Notes: a model not told the origin generated them from the letters alone. A stretch of DNA of 64,000 nucleotides from JBMOOG01 sp049324535 (GCA_049324535.1 JBMOOG010000026.1:170008-234007), one strand, 5' to 3'. Counted from the stretch's first letter, positions 34,944 through 45,442 are shown. Numbers and translations are program-made.

Positions 34944-36026
34944 ATGGACGGACTGGACGCGCTGAGGGGCAGGTATCTGCAAGGCATCGGGGCCGCGGCC
35001 GACGAGGCCGCGCTTGAGGAACTGCGGGTGGCGGGCCTTGGCAAGAAGGGCGAGATCAGTGCGCTGATGGCGACGCTCGGCCGCATGGACCCCGAGGAGC
35101 GCAAGTCGGCCGGCGCGGCGCTGAACGCGCTGCGCGACGAGATCGACAGCGCGCTGCGCGCCCGCAAGGCCGCCCTGGCCGATGCGGCGCTGGACGAACG
35201 CCTGCGCGCCGAGTGGCTGGACGTGACGCTGCCCGGCCGGCCGCGTCCGCGCGGCACCATCCACCCGGTGAGCCAGGTGACCGAGGAGGTCACCGCGATC
35301 TTCGCCGACATGGGCTTTGCCGTGGCCGAAGGCCCGCAGATCGAAAGCGACTGGTACAACTTCGACGCGCTGAACATCGCGCCGGAACATCCCGCCCGGC
35401 AGGAGCACGACACCTTCTTCATGGCGCGCGATCCGTCCGACAACCGGCCGCCGCATGTCCTGCGCACGCACACGAGCCCGGTGCAGATCCGCGCGATGCA
35501 GACCCGCGGCGCGCCCCTGCGGGTGATCGCGCCGGGCCGGGTCTACCGCATGGACATGGACCAGACCCACACGCCGATGTTCCACCAGGTCGAGGGGCTG
35601 GCGATCGACCGCGACATCTCGATGGCGAACCTCAAGTGGACGCTCGAGGAGTTCTGCCGCGCCTTCTTCGAGGTTGACGCGGTGGAACTGCGGTTCCGCG
35701 CCTCGCATTTCCCGTTCACCGAGCCCTCGGCCGAGGTGGACATCCGCTGTTCCTGGGAAGGCGGGCAGCTGAAGATCGGCGAGGGGTCGTCCTGGCTCGA
35801 AATCCTCGGGTCCGGCATGGTGCACCCCAAGGTGCTGGCCGCGGGCGGCATCGACCCGGCGCTCTGGCAGGGCTTTGCCTTCGGCATGGGCATCGACCGG
35901 ATCGCCATGCTGAAATACGGCATCCCCGACCTGCGCGCCTTCTTCGAAAGCGACCTCAGGTGGCTTCGGCACTACGGGTTCACGGCGCTCGACCTGCCGA
36001 CGGTGAGCGGGGGGCTGAGCCGGTGA
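34944..36026 (+). CDS. pheS: Phenylalanyl-tRNA synthetase alpha subunit
   Basis: PheS is the catalytic class II subunit of the (alpha-beta)2 enzyme that charges tRNA-Phe. The 360-residue protein has the N-terminal coiled coil, then VTEEVTAIFADMGFAVAEGPQIESDWYNFDALN, HVLRTHTSPVQIRAM (motif 2 region), FTEPSAEVDI and AFGMGIDRIAMLKYGIPDLR (motif 3). All expected regions are present. Its last codons overlap the start of a DUF2513 gene (GTGA at 36023), which separates it from its partner pheT. Confidence 0.97.
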   Translation: MDGLDALRGRYLQGIGAAADEAALEELRVAGLGKKGEISALMATLGRMDPEERKSAGAALNALRDEIDSALRARKAALADAALDERLRAEWLDVTLPGRPRPRGTIHPVSQVTEEVTAIFADMGFAVAEGPQIESDWYNFDALNIAPEHPARQEHDTFFMARDPSDNRPPHVLRTHTSPVQIRAMQTRGAPLRVIAPGRVYRMDMDQTHTPMFHQVEGLAIDRDISMANLKWTLEEFCRAFFEVDAVELRFRASHFPFTEPSAEVDIRCSWEGGQLKIGEGSSWLEILGSGMVHPKVLAAGGIDPALWQGFAFGMGIDRIAMLKYGIPDLRAFFESDLRWLRHYGFTALDLPTVSGGLSR

Positions 36027-36367
36027 AGCGGGACCCGGAATTGCTCCGCGATATTCTCATCAAATGCGAACAGTCGCATGATTGGTTCTTCTATCCCGAA
36101 ACCAAAACCAACGACGATAACGTGCGCTATGCACACTGGCTGCTTCTGGAAGACAGCGGGTTCGTTGTTCGGCACGGAAAGAGCGGTTTCCGAATGACTT
36201 CAGTTGGTTATGACTATCTCGCTGCGGTTCGGGACGAAGGGATCTGGGTCATCACAAAGAATGCTGTCGCCGAAACCGGTGGTAGTGCCACTTTGGAAAT
36301 CCTTAAGGCCCTTGCAACGGGGTTCCTGCGCAAGAAGATCAGCCAGCACACTGGAATAGAACTATGA
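36023..36367 (+). CDS. DUF2513 protein inserted between pheS and pheT
   Basis: A 114-residue protein starting at GTG 36023. MKRDPELLRDILIKCEQ, then a middle HWLLLEDSGFVV, GFRMTSVGYDYLAAVRDEGIW and a C-terminal ATLEILKALATGFLRKK follow the DUF2513 pattern (a winged-helix-like small domain common in mobile DNA, function unknown). A hand count of 36061-36360 gives 156 G/C of 300 (52 %), against about 70 % in flanking pheT, and it uses GAA, ATA, ACA, TCA and CTA codons that the neighbours avoid. It overlaps pheS (GTGA) and pheT (ATGA) by four bases each, so it is translationally coupled on both sides. Recent horizontal acquisition is the best reading. Confidence 0.85.
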   Translation: MKRDPELLRDILIKCEQSHDWFFYPETKTNDDNVRYAHWLLLEDSGFVVRHGKSGFRMTSVGYDYLAAVRDEGIWVITKNAVAETGGSATLEILKALATGFLRKKISQHTGIEL

Positions 36368-38772
36368 AATTCACCCTCTCCTGGCTGAAGGATCACCTCG
36401 ACACCACCGCCTCGGTGGACGAGATCGCCGAGGCGCTGACCGATCTCGGCCTCGAGGTCGAGGAGGTGACGAACCCCGCCGCACGGCTGGCGCCGTTCAC
36501 GCTGGCGAAGGTCCTGCACGCCGAGCAGCACCCGGACGCGGATCGCCTGCGGGTCTGCCGGGTGCTGACCGACGAGGGGGAAAAGCAGATCGTCTGCGGC
36601 GCGCCGAACGCGCGGGCGGGGATCACGGTCGTCCTGTGCAAGCCGGGCGACTATGTGCCGGGCATCGACGTGACGCTGGGCGTGGGCAAGATCCGGGGCG
36701 TGGAATCCCACGGGATGATGGCCTCGGAACGCGAGCTGGAACTGTCGGACGAGCACAACGGCATCATCGAGCTGCCCTCGGGCGAGGTCGGCGAGAGGTT
36801 CGTGGACTGGCTGGCGGCGCACAGGCCGGGCGCGGTCGATCCGATGTTCCACATCAAGATCACCCCGAACCGCCCCGATGCGCTGGGCGTGCGCGGCGTG
36901 GCGCGCGATCTGGCGGCGCGGGGCCTTGGCCGGCTGAAGCCCTTGGAGGCGCAGCCGGTACCGGGGGCCTTCGCCTGTCCGGTCACGGTGACCTTGGCCG
37001 AGGATGTGCGGGGCAAGGCCTGCCCGCATTTCGTCGGGCGGCTGATCCGAGGCGTGCGCAACGGCCCGTCGCCCGCCTGGCTTCAGGCGCGGCTGAAGGC
37101 GATCGGGCTGCGCCCGATCTCGGCGCTGGTCGATATCACCAACCTCTTCACCTACGACCTGAACCGGCCGCTCCATGTCTTCGACGCGGGCAAGGTGCAG
37201 GGCGGGCTGACCGTCCGGCAGGCGCGCGAGGGCGAAAGCCTGCTCGCGCTCGACGGCAAGACCTATGCGCTGCGCCCCGGCATGACCGTGATCGCGGACG
37301 CCAACGGCCCCGAGGCGCTGGGCGGCATCATGGGCGGCGAGCATTCGGGGGTGACCGAGGCGACGACCGAGGTCTTCGTCGAGGCCGCCTATTTCGACCC
37401 GATCACCACCGCCGCCACCGGGCGGGCGCTGCGCATCCATTCGGACGCGCGCTACCGGTTCGAGCGCGGCATCGACCCGGCCTTCACCCGGGACGGGATG
37501 GAACTCGCGACGCGGATGATCCTCGATCTGTGCGGCGGCGAGCCGTCCGAGATCGTCGAGGCGGGCGCGCCGGTCGACACGACCCGCGAATACCGGTTCG
37601 ACCCGCGCCGCGTGGTCAGCCTGGTCGGGATGGACATTCCCGAAGGCACGCAGCGCGCGACGCTCGAGGCGCTGGGGTTCACCCTCCGGGGGGACATGGC
37701 GCAGCCGCCGTCCTGGCGGCCCGACGTGCTGGGCGAGGCCGATCTGGTCGAGGAGGTGGCGCGGATCGCGTCGCTGACCCGGCTTGAGGGCAAGCCCCTG
37801 CCGCGGCCGCGGCCGGGCGTGCCGAAGCCGGTGCTGACGCCCATGCAGGTGCGCGAGGGCGCGGCGCGGCGGACGCTCGCCGCGCTCGGCTACAACGAAT
37901 GCGTGACCTACAGCTTCATCGACAAGGCGGCGGCCGAGCTGTTCGGCGGCGGGGCCGAGGCGACGCGGCTCGAGAACCCGATCTCGTCCGAGATGACGCA
38001 CATGCGGCCGGACCTGCTGCCGGGGCTTCTGCGGGCGGCGGCGCGCAATCAGGCGCGCGGCTTCCTGGATCTGGCGCTCTTCGAGGTGGGTCCGGTCTTT
38101 GCCGGGGGCGAGCCGGGCGAGCAGGCGCTGCACGCGACGGCGATCCTTCTGGGCGCGTCGGCGGCGCGCGATCCCTTCGGGTCGCGCCGGCCGGTCGACG
38201 CCTTCGACGCCAAGGCCGATGCCGAGGCGGTGCTGGCGGCCATCGGTGCGCCGGCGCGCGTGCAGATCGGTCGCAAGGCCGAGGGCTGGTGGCATCCGGG
38301 TCGCGTCGGCGTCATCCAGCTTGGTCCGAACGCGCTGGCGACCTTCGGCGAGCTGCATCCGAAGGTGCTGCGCGCGCTGGACGTGAAGGGGCCGGCGGTG
38401 GCGCTGACCATCCGGCTGGCCGCGGTGCCGTTCCCCAAGGTGCGCACGCCCACGCGGCCGGCGCTGTCGGTGTCCGACCTGCAGGCGGTCGAGCGCGATT
38501 TCGCCTTCGTGGTGGACGCGCGGGTCGAGGCGCTGACGCTGGTCAATGCCGCGCAGGGTGCCGACAAGGCGCTGATCGACAGCGTGCGGGTCTTCGACCA
38601 GTTCGCCGGTCCGGCGGCCGAGGCGCAGATGGGGGCGGGCAAGAAGTCGCTCGCGATCACCGTCCGCCTTCAGCCGCGCGACAAGACCCTGACCGAGGCC
38701 GAGATCGAGGCGGTGGCGGCGAAGATCGTCGAGAAGGTGACCAAGGCCACCGGCGGCACGCTGCGCGGCTGA
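36364..38772 (+). CDS. pheT: Phenylalanyl-tRNA synthetase beta subunit
   Basis: PheT carries the tRNA-binding and editing modules. The 802-residue protein begins MKFTLSWLKDHLDTTASVDE, followed by the EMAP-like tRNA-binding domain (residues ~40-150, HPDADRLRVCRVLTDEGEKQIVCGAPNA), the B3/B4 editing region, the B5 domain, the inactive class II-like core and the C-terminal ferredoxin-like anticodon domain (VERDFAFVVDARVEALTL). Length is normal. The start codon overlaps the stop of the inserted DUF2513 gene. Confidence 0.97.
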   Translation: MKFTLSWLKDHLDTTASVDEIAEALTDLGLEVEEVTNPAARLAPFTLAKVLHAEQHPDADRLRVCRVLTDEGEKQIVCGAPNARAGITVVLCKPGDYVPGIDVTLGVGKIRGVESHGMMASERELELSDEHNGIIELPSGEVGERFVDWLAAHRPGAVDPMFHIKITPNRPDALGVRGVARDLAARGLGRLKPLEAQPVPGAFACPVTVTLAEDVRGKACPHFVGRLIRGVRNGPSPAWLQARLKAIGLRPISALVDITNLFTYDLNRPLHVFDAGKVQGGLTVRQAREGESLLALDGKTYALRPGMTVIADANGPEALGGIMGGEHSGVTEATTEVFVEAAYFDPITTAATGRALRIHSDARYRFERGIDPAFTRDGMELATRMILDLCGGEPSEIVEAGAPVDTTREYRFDPRRVVSLVGMDIPEGTQRATLEALGFTLRGDMAQPPSWRPDVLGEADLVEEVARIASLTRLEGKPLPRPRPGVPKPVLTPMQVREGAARRTLAALGYNECVTYSFIDKAAAELFGGGAEATRLENPISSEMTHMRPDLLPGLLRAAARNQARGFLDLALFEVGPVFAGGEPGEQALHATAILLGASAARDPFGSRRPVDAFDAKADAEAVLAAIGAPARVQIGRKAEGWWHPGRVGVIQLGPNALATFGELHPKVLRALDVKGPAVALTIRLAAVPFPKVRTPTRPALSVSDLQAVERDFAFVVDARVEALTLVNAAQGADKALIDSVRVFDQFAGPAAEAQMGAGKKSLAITVRLQPRDKTLTEAEIEAVAAKIVEKVTKATGGTLRG

Positions 38773-38807
38773 GCGCGGGCGGGTCCGGGCGGCGCGGCCG
38801 GCCGGAC

Positions 38808-39851
38808 CTAGCGGCCGAGCACGTGCCAGTGGACGGCAAAGCCCGGATCGAAGACCGTCACCGTCTCGTCCCCGGCCGCGATCTTCGCGGGCCAGGCGGC
38901 GGGATCGGGGCGCTTTTCCAGGGTCATCGTGGCGGTGTTGCGCGGCAGGCCGTAGAAATCGGCGCCGAAGCCCGCGACGAAGTCGGCCAACCGCGGCAGG
39001 GCGCGCTCTTCCTCGAAGACATGGGCCAGGATCGGCAGCGTGTTCGTCGCGGTGAAGCAGCCCGCGCAGCCGCAGGCGTGTTCCTTGAGCCGGTCGGCGT
39101 GCGGCGCGGAATCGGTGCCGAGGAAGAAGTGCGCATCCCCCGAGGTCGCCGCGGCCCGCAGCGCCAGCCGGTGCTCCTCGCGCTTGGCGACCGGCAGACA
39201 GTAGTAGTGCGGGCGGATCCCGCCGGCGAGGATGTGGTTGCGGTTGAGGATGAGGTGATGCGTGGTGATCGTGCCGGCGATGCCGCGGCCGCCGGCGCGC
39301 ACGTAATCGACGCCCTGCCGCGTGGTGATGTGCTCCATCACCACCCGCAGGCCCGGCGTGGCCCGGCGCAGCCGCTCGAGCACGCGGTCGATGAACACCG
39401 CCTCGCGGTCGAAGATGTCCACGGACGGGTCCGTCACCTCGCCGTGCACGCAGAGCGGCAGGCCGATCGCCGCCATCCGCTCCAGCACGCCGCGCACCCG
39501 GTCGAAATCGCGCACGCCCGAGGCCGAGTTGGTGGTGGCGCCGGCCGGATAGAGCTTGACCGCCTGCACCAGACCGTCCGCCGCGGCGCGGGCCACATCG
39601 TCGGGATCGGTGCCCTCGGTCAGGTAGAGCGTCATCAGCGGCCGGAAGTCCGCGCCCTCGGGCAGGGCGCGCAGGATCCGGTCGCGATAGGCGGCGGCGT
39701 CGGCGCCGGAGACCACCGGCGGGACAAGGTTCGGCATGACGATCGCGCGCGCGAAATGGCGGGCGGTTTCGGGCAGCACGGCGGCCAGCATCGCGCCGTC
39801 GCGCAGATGCAGGTGCATGTCGTCGGGGCGGGGAATCTCGATGCGGTCCAT
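38808..39851 (-). CDS. pyrC: Dihydroorotase, PyrC (type II)
   Basis: PyrC closes carbamoyl-aspartate to dihydroorotate in pyrimidine synthesis. The 347-residue protein is of the short E. coli-like class: DDMHLHLRDG (zinc ligands), QAVKLYPAGATTNSASGV with the carbamylated-lysine position, LCVHGEVTD, VMEHITTRQGVDYV, ITTHHLILNRNHIL and FLGTDSAPHADRLKE. It is convergent with pheT and divergent from ureD. Confidence 0.96.
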   Translation of the reverse strand: MDRIEIPRPDDMHLHLRDGAMLAAVLPETARHFARAIVMPNLVPPVVSGADAAAYRDRILRALPEGADFRPLMTLYLTEGTDPDDVARAAADGLVQAVKLYPAGATTNSASGVRDFDRVRGVLERMAAIGLPLCVHGEVTDPSVDIFDREAVFIDRVLERLRRATPGLRVVMEHITTRQGVDYVRAGGRGIAGTITTHHLILNRNHILAGGIRPHYYCLPVAKREEHRLALRAAATSGDAHFFLGTDSAPHADRLKEHACGCAGCFTATNTLPILAHVFEEERALPRLADFVAGFGADFYGLPRNTATMTLEKRPDPAAWPAKIAAGDETVTVFDPGFAVHWHVLGR

Positions 39852-40027
39852 GACCTGCCCCTACACGATCGCGGGCTTCGGCGCCAGTTGGCCGGGTTTT
39901 CCCCGGATGCCGGTTTTTGCGGCATGGACGCCCGCAGATCGGGCAGAAGCGGCGGCGTCGGGCCGCGGATGTCGCGCGGCGCAGGATGCGATGGCCGCGC
40001 CCCGGCGGTGGCGCGCTAGCAAGGGCC

Positions 40028-40828
40028 ATGTTCGACGCAGCCGCTCCCTCTCTTCAGCGCGTGCGTGGCCGGGCCGAGGTGGTGCTGGCCGGCGGGCGGC
40101 CGCTGCGGATCTTCCAGCAGGGCTCGGCCAAGGCGATGCTGCCGCGCGTCCACGGCGGGCCGCCGGAGGTCGTGTTTCTCAACACCGCGGGCGGGCTGAC
40201 CGGGGGCGACCGCCTGTCCTGGGCGCTTGCGGTCGAGGGCGCGGCCGTCGCCACCACGCAGACCGCCGAACGCGCCTACCGGTCGGCGGGCGGTCGGGCC
40301 GAGGTCGGGGTGGCGCTCTCGGTGGGCGCGGGCGGCGCGCTCGACTGGCTGCCGCAGGAGACCATCCTCTTCGAGGGTTCCGCGCTGACGCGCCGCACCC
40401 GCATCGACCTCGGGCGGCAGGCGCGGCTTGTGTTCTGCGAGGCGGTCGTGCTCGGCCGCCGGGCCATGGGCGAGACCGTCGCCCGCATCGACCTCCACGA
40501 CCGCCGCGAGGTCTGGTGCGACGGCCGGCCGGTTCTGGTCGAGCCGGTCGCGCTTGATGCCGATGCGCTGGCGCCGCGCCCGGCGCTTCTGGACGGCGCG
40601 CGGGCCCTTGCAACCGTGGTGCTGGTGGCCGACGGCGCCGAGGACGCGCTCGGCCCGGTGCGCGCGGCGCTCGGCGGGCCGGGCGTGCGTGCGGCCGCCT
40701 CGGCCTGGGACGGGCGGTGTCTCGTGCGGATGACGGCGCCGGATGGCCTGCCGCTGCGCCGGGCGGTGGCGCGGGTGCTTTCGGTGATGCGGCGGGGCGC
40801 GCCCCTGCCGCGGGTCTGGCAGTTGTGA
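40028..40828 (+). CDS. ureD: Urease accessory protein UreD
   Basis: UreD, together with UreF and UreG, forms the chaperone complex that inserts nickel into apo-urease. The 266-residue protein has the family pattern RIFQQGSAKAMLPR, VVFLNTAGGLTGGDRLSW, TTQTAERAYRSAGG and DWLPQETILFEGSALTRRT. It opens the urease locus; ureA follows after seven bases. The ATG at 40028 is the family start; an in-frame codon 37 codons upstream is dismissed. Confidence 0.94.
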   Translation: MFDAAAPSLQRVRGRAEVVLAGGRPLRIFQQGSAKAMLPRVHGGPPEVVFLNTAGGLTGGDRLSWALAVEGAAVATTQTAERAYRSAGGRAEVGVALSVGAGGALDWLPQETILFEGSALTRRTRIDLGRQARLVFCEAVVLGRRAMGETVARIDLHDRREVWCDGRPVLVEPVALDADALAPRPALLDGARALATVVLVADGAEDALGPVRAALGGPGVRAAASAWDGRCLVRMTAPDGLPLRRAVARVLSVMRRGAPLPRVWQL

Positions 40829-40835
40829 GGGACGC

Positions 40836-41138
40836 ATGAACCTGACGCCGCGCGAAAAGGACAAGTTGCTGGTCAGCCTGGCCGCGATGGTGGCGCGCGG
40901 GCGGCTTGCGCGCGGGGTGCGGCTCAATCACCCCGAGGCGATCGCGCTCATCACCGATTTCGTGGTCGAGGGCGCCCGCGATGGCCGGACCGTCGCCGAG
41001 CTGATGGAGGCGGGCGCCCATGTCGTCACCCGCGACCAGTGCATGGAGGGCATCGCCGAGATGATCCCCGAGGTGCAGGTCGAGGCCACCTTTCCCGACG
41101 GCACCAAGCTTGTGACCGTCCACCACCCGATCCGATAG
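40836..41138 (+). CDS. ureA: Urease gamma subunit
   Basis: The 100-residue gamma subunit of urease (UreABC splits urea to ammonia and carbamate). MNLTPREKDKLLVSLAAMVARGRLARG, LNHPEAIALITDFVVEGARDG and QCMEGIAEMIPEVQVEATFPDGTKLVTVH are the standard sequence. It lies between ureD and a truncated ureJ. Confidence 0.97.
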   Translation: MNLTPREKDKLLVSLAAMVARGRLARGVRLNHPEAIALITDFVVEGARDGRTVAELMEAGAHVVTRDQCMEGIAEMIPEVQVEATFPDGTKLVTVHHPIR

Positions 41139-41146
41139 GAGAGCCC

Positions 41147-41392
41147 ATGTTCCGGATGCACCGCGCCCTGATCGCCAGTTGCCTTGCCACGCTGCCCGGT
41201 GCGGCTCTCGCCCATTCCGGGCATGACGCCGGCACCTTCGTTGCCGGGATGAGCCACCCGGTCAGCGGCGCCGACCATGTGCTGGCGATGGTGGCGGTCG
41301 GGCTCTGGGCCGCGCAGGCCGGGGGCCGGGCGACCCGCGCGCTCGGGGCCGTGACCGCGGCGGCGGGCGTCGCGCTCGTCGCAGGGGGCTGA
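41147..41392 (+). pseudogene. ureJ: HupE/UreJ nickel transporter-like gene with internal deletion
   Basis: Only 81 residues are encoded where UreJ/HupE proteins have ~190-200. The N-terminal 60 residues are normal: signal-like helix, AHSGHDAGTFVAGMSHPVSGADHVLAMVAVGLWAAQAGG. The text then jumps to GAVTAAAGVALVAGG, which looks like the extreme C-terminus of the family. The middle helices with the second histidine motif are gone, in frame and without a stop codon. The nickel-transport function should be lost, although a short peptide would still be made. Spacing to ureA and ureB is normal, so the operon around it is intact. Confidence 0.75.
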
Positions 41393-41396
41393 GCCG

Positions 41397-41702
41397 ATGA
41401 TCCCCGGCGAGATCTTCCCCGCGCCCGGCGACATCGTGCTGAACGCCGACCGCGAGGCCGTCGAGCTGAGCGTTGCGAACACCGGAGACCGGCCCGTGCA
41501 GGTGGGTAGCCATTACCATTTCGCCGAGACCAATGCCGCGCTCGCCTTCGACCGCGCGGCCGCGCGGGGCATGCGGCTCGACATTCCCGCCGGCACCGCG
41601 GTGCGGTTCGAACCGGGTCAGGAGCGCGCGGTGCGGCTGATCCCTTTTGCGGGCGCGCGCGAGGTCTGGGGCTTCAACAAGGCTGTCATGGGGCCCATCT
41701 AG
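41397..41702 (+). CDS. ureB: Urease beta subunit
   Basis: The 101-residue beta subunit: MIPGEIFPAPGDIVLNADREAVEL, VANTGDRPVQVGSHYHFAETNAALAFDRAAARGMRLDIPAGTAVRFEPGQ and GFNKAVMGPI are all family text. It follows the truncated ureJ by four bases. In intact operons ureC would come next; here a short ORF and an antisense cytochrome gene intervene, about 1.5 kb in all. Confidence 0.97.
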   Translation: MIPGEIFPAPGDIVLNADREAVELSVANTGDRPVQVGSHYHFAETNAALAFDRAAARGMRLDIPAGTAVRFEPGQERAVRLIPFAGAREVWGFNKAVMGPI

Positions 41703-41743
41703 GATGGCGCGTGCGACGGTTGCAAAGGCAGGAGGCGCGGACG

Positions 41744-42070
41744 ATGACCCGATGGATTACCCCCGCGGACTGGTGGCGGCTGTCCTGGCGGATGGCGGCG
41801 ATGACGGCCGAGGCGCAGACGGTGATCGCGCTGCGCCTGCTGGGCTTCGCCGGAATGTGGCACAGCCCGCCCTTCGAGGCGCAGCGCATGGTGGCCGAGA
41901 AGGCGCAGGCCGCGCGCGAAGCCGGGCTCGCGGGCACGGTCTCGCTGATGCGCGGCGAGGGGCCGGCGCGGGCCACGCTCGCCGCGCTGGCACCCGTGGG
42001 ACGGCGGACGCGGGCCAACGCCCGCCGGCTGACCCGGACCCCCGGGCCGGGTCCGACCCGCAAGACCTGA
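41744..42070 (+). CDS. Small Ala/Arg-rich helical protein of unknown function
   Basis: A 108-residue protein from ATG 41744, preceded by GGAGG at 41731. The N-terminal half is likely helical (RWITPADWWRLSWRMAAMTAEAQTVIALRLLG) and the rest is Ala/Arg-rich with a basic Pro/Arg tail. The long amphipathic, Ala-rich look resembles phasin-like or so-called antifreeze-like small proteins of Rhodobacterales, but no firm family can be named. It is within the urease locus after ureB. Confidence 0.6.
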   Translation: MTRWITPADWWRLSWRMAAMTAEAQTVIALRLLGFAGMWHSPPFEAQRMVAEKAQAAREAGLAGTVSLMRGEGPARATLAALAPVGRRTRANARRLTRTPGPGPTRKT

Positions 42071-42081
42071 CCGGCGGGCGG

Positions 42082-42951
42082 TCAGCCGCCCTGCGGTGGC
42101 GCGTCGGGCAGCGCCGGCAGGCTGCGCAGGTAGAGCACGACCGCGTCCAGGTCCCGCGGCGTCATCCGCGCGAGATAGCCGTAGGGCATCGGCGGCAGCA
42201 TGGGGCTTCCGTCCGGGCGCCTTCCTTCGGTGATCATGGTCTTGATCGCGTCGTCGGAATAGCCGGCCAGTCCGTCCGGCCCGTTCGTGAGATTCGGCGC
42301 GACCGAGGTGCCCCAGGGCCCGTGGAATTCGAACCCGCCGCGGCCGAGGTCGGTGTCGATCATCGGCCCCTGCGGGCCCATCGGCGTGTGGCATTCGAGG
42401 CAATGGGCCAGGCCGGCGACGTAGCGGCCCCATTCGACCGTGACGCCGGGGGCGGGGGCCGCGACCTGCCCGACCGCCGGGCCGTAGGCCGGGGGCAGGG
42501 GCATGCGGTAGACCGACTCCGGCACGCTGTTGTCGATGGCTGGCAGGCTGCGCAGGACCATCACGATCGACGCGAGGTCATCGTCCGAGATGCCGCGGTA
42601 GAAGGTGAAGGGCATCGGCGGCCCGATCAGGCTGCCGTCCGGGCGCAGGCCCTCGCGGATCGCACGGGCCAGTTCCGCGTCCGTCCAGTCCTTCAGGCGC
42701 CCGCCGGGGGTCAGGTTCGGCGCGTAGGCGGTGAACATCGGGTTGTCCTCGACGAGGCGCCCGGCGAGTTCCTGGCCCGCGACCGGGCCGTCCGGACCGA
42801 GCGGCGTGTGGCAGTTGCCGCAGCCCATCGGGCCGCGCACCAGATAGTCGCCGCGTTCGAGGCTCGGGCCGTCCTCGGCGCGGGCGGCGAAGGGGACCAG
42901 AACGGCAAGGATCAGGGCGGTGGCGCCCTGCGGATTCAGTCGAAGGCTCAT
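42082..42951 (-). CDS. Di-haem cytochrome c
   Basis: A 289-residue exported protein with a signal peptide (ATALILAVLVPFAARA) and two cytochrome c domains, each with a haem-binding motif: MGCGNCHTPLGPDG and HCLECHTPMGPQG. Distal methionine candidates lie in PPMPFTFYRGI and PPMPYGYLARM, found at the same place in each half, pointing to tandem duplication. The type is that of small gluconate/alcohol-dehydrogenase-like cytochromes; the redox partner is unknown. It is on the opposite strand inside the urease locus, between ureB and ureC. Confidence 0.88.
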   Translation of the reverse strand: MSLRLNPQGATALILAVLVPFAARAEDGPSLERGDYLVRGPMGCGNCHTPLGPDGPVAGQELAGRLVEDNPMFTAYAPNLTPGGRLKDWTDAELARAIREGLRPDGSLIGPPMPFTFYRGISDDDLASIVMVLRSLPAIDNSVPESVYRMPLPPAYGPAVGQVAAPAPGVTVEWGRYVAGLAHCLECHTPMGPQGPMIDTDLGRGGFEFHGPWGTSVAPNLTNGPDGLAGYSDDAIKTMITEGRRPDGSPMLPPMPYGYLARMTPRDLDAVVLYLRSLPALPDAPPQGG

Positions 42952-43175
42952 GTCTCAATACTCGGTCTGGGCCAAAAGGGCCGGGAAAAGGATTGGCCGC
43001 CTCCGGGGACGCGGCTGGAACGCAATCACGATGATGACGACACAGGGCGGATGGAACGAGCACGGGAACGTCCCGCCGGCCACCGCCGCGCGCCTTGTCG
43101 CGCCGACCTCCCCCTGTGTCAATACGTCGCATGGGTCAGGTTTTCCCGACCCCGCTCGCCTGAAAGGAGACGGTG

Positions 43176-44879
<1,704 letters not shown>

Positions 44880-44886
44880 CAGCCGT

Positions 44887-45442
44887 TTACGCCGCGGTGT
44901 TCCTGCGGCGCGCGATCTCGCGGCAGAGCGCCTCGGGGCTCACGCCGATCTCGGCGGCCACCCGCGCCCCCTCGCCGCGGGCCGGCAGCCGCCCCGGACC
45001 CGCCAGAAGCCAGGCGTCCAGCCGTTCGGCCACGGTGCGCAGGGTCAGGATCTCGGCGCGCGGGCGGGTGCGCTGCATGGCCAGGGCCAGCTGGCGGGCA
45101 AAGGCCTCGGCCAGCGCGGCATCGCTGCCGAGCGCCGCGCAGGGGGCCGCGCGCGATGGTCAGCGTCCGGACCGGCCCCGCGAAGGCCACCGCCCCGCAA
45201 TGGTGGCAGTCCGACCAGACCGAGGCCTCGGCCAGCCGATCGCCCGGCCTCGCCCGTTGCCGGATCAGCTCCTGACCGTCCGGGGTCAGCCGCACGAGAT
45301 GGGCCTCGCCCGAGCGGACGAGATGCAGCACCTCGACCGGGTCGCCCTGACGAAAGAGCGCCTCACCCGCCGGGACGGTGCGCGCCGAGCAGGGCAGTTC
45401 AGAAAGTCGGTCGGCCAGTGCGGTCATCATGATTGCGATCAT
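44887..45442 (-). pseudogene. Crp/Fnr-family regulator, frameshifted
   Basis: The N-terminal frame encodes a cyclic-nucleotide-type sensory domain (RTVPAGEALFRQGDPVEVLHL, VRLTPDGQELIRQRARPGDRL, ASVWSDCHHCGAVAF). The DNA-binding half (LRTVAERLDAWLLAG, then RVAAEIGVSPEALCREIARR) is in another frame. The switch lies at the G-run 45142-45146 (five G): with four, one frame would read ARGPCAALGSDAALAEAF and join the halves. So a single-base insertion in a homopolymer breaks it. The helix-turn-helix is itself short for the family. Start candidates are 45442, 45430 and 45427. It reads toward ureC. Confidence 0.8.

Noticed and set aside
36214..40029. Open frame of 1271 codons opposite pheT and running through pyrC in another frame
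   Set aside because: Same cause; pheT and pyrC are unambiguous and the long translation has no recognisable domain.
41605..41616. GGTTCGAACC resembling a tRNA T-loop
   Set aside because: It lies inside ureB in frame and no acceptor or anticodon stem can be folded around it.
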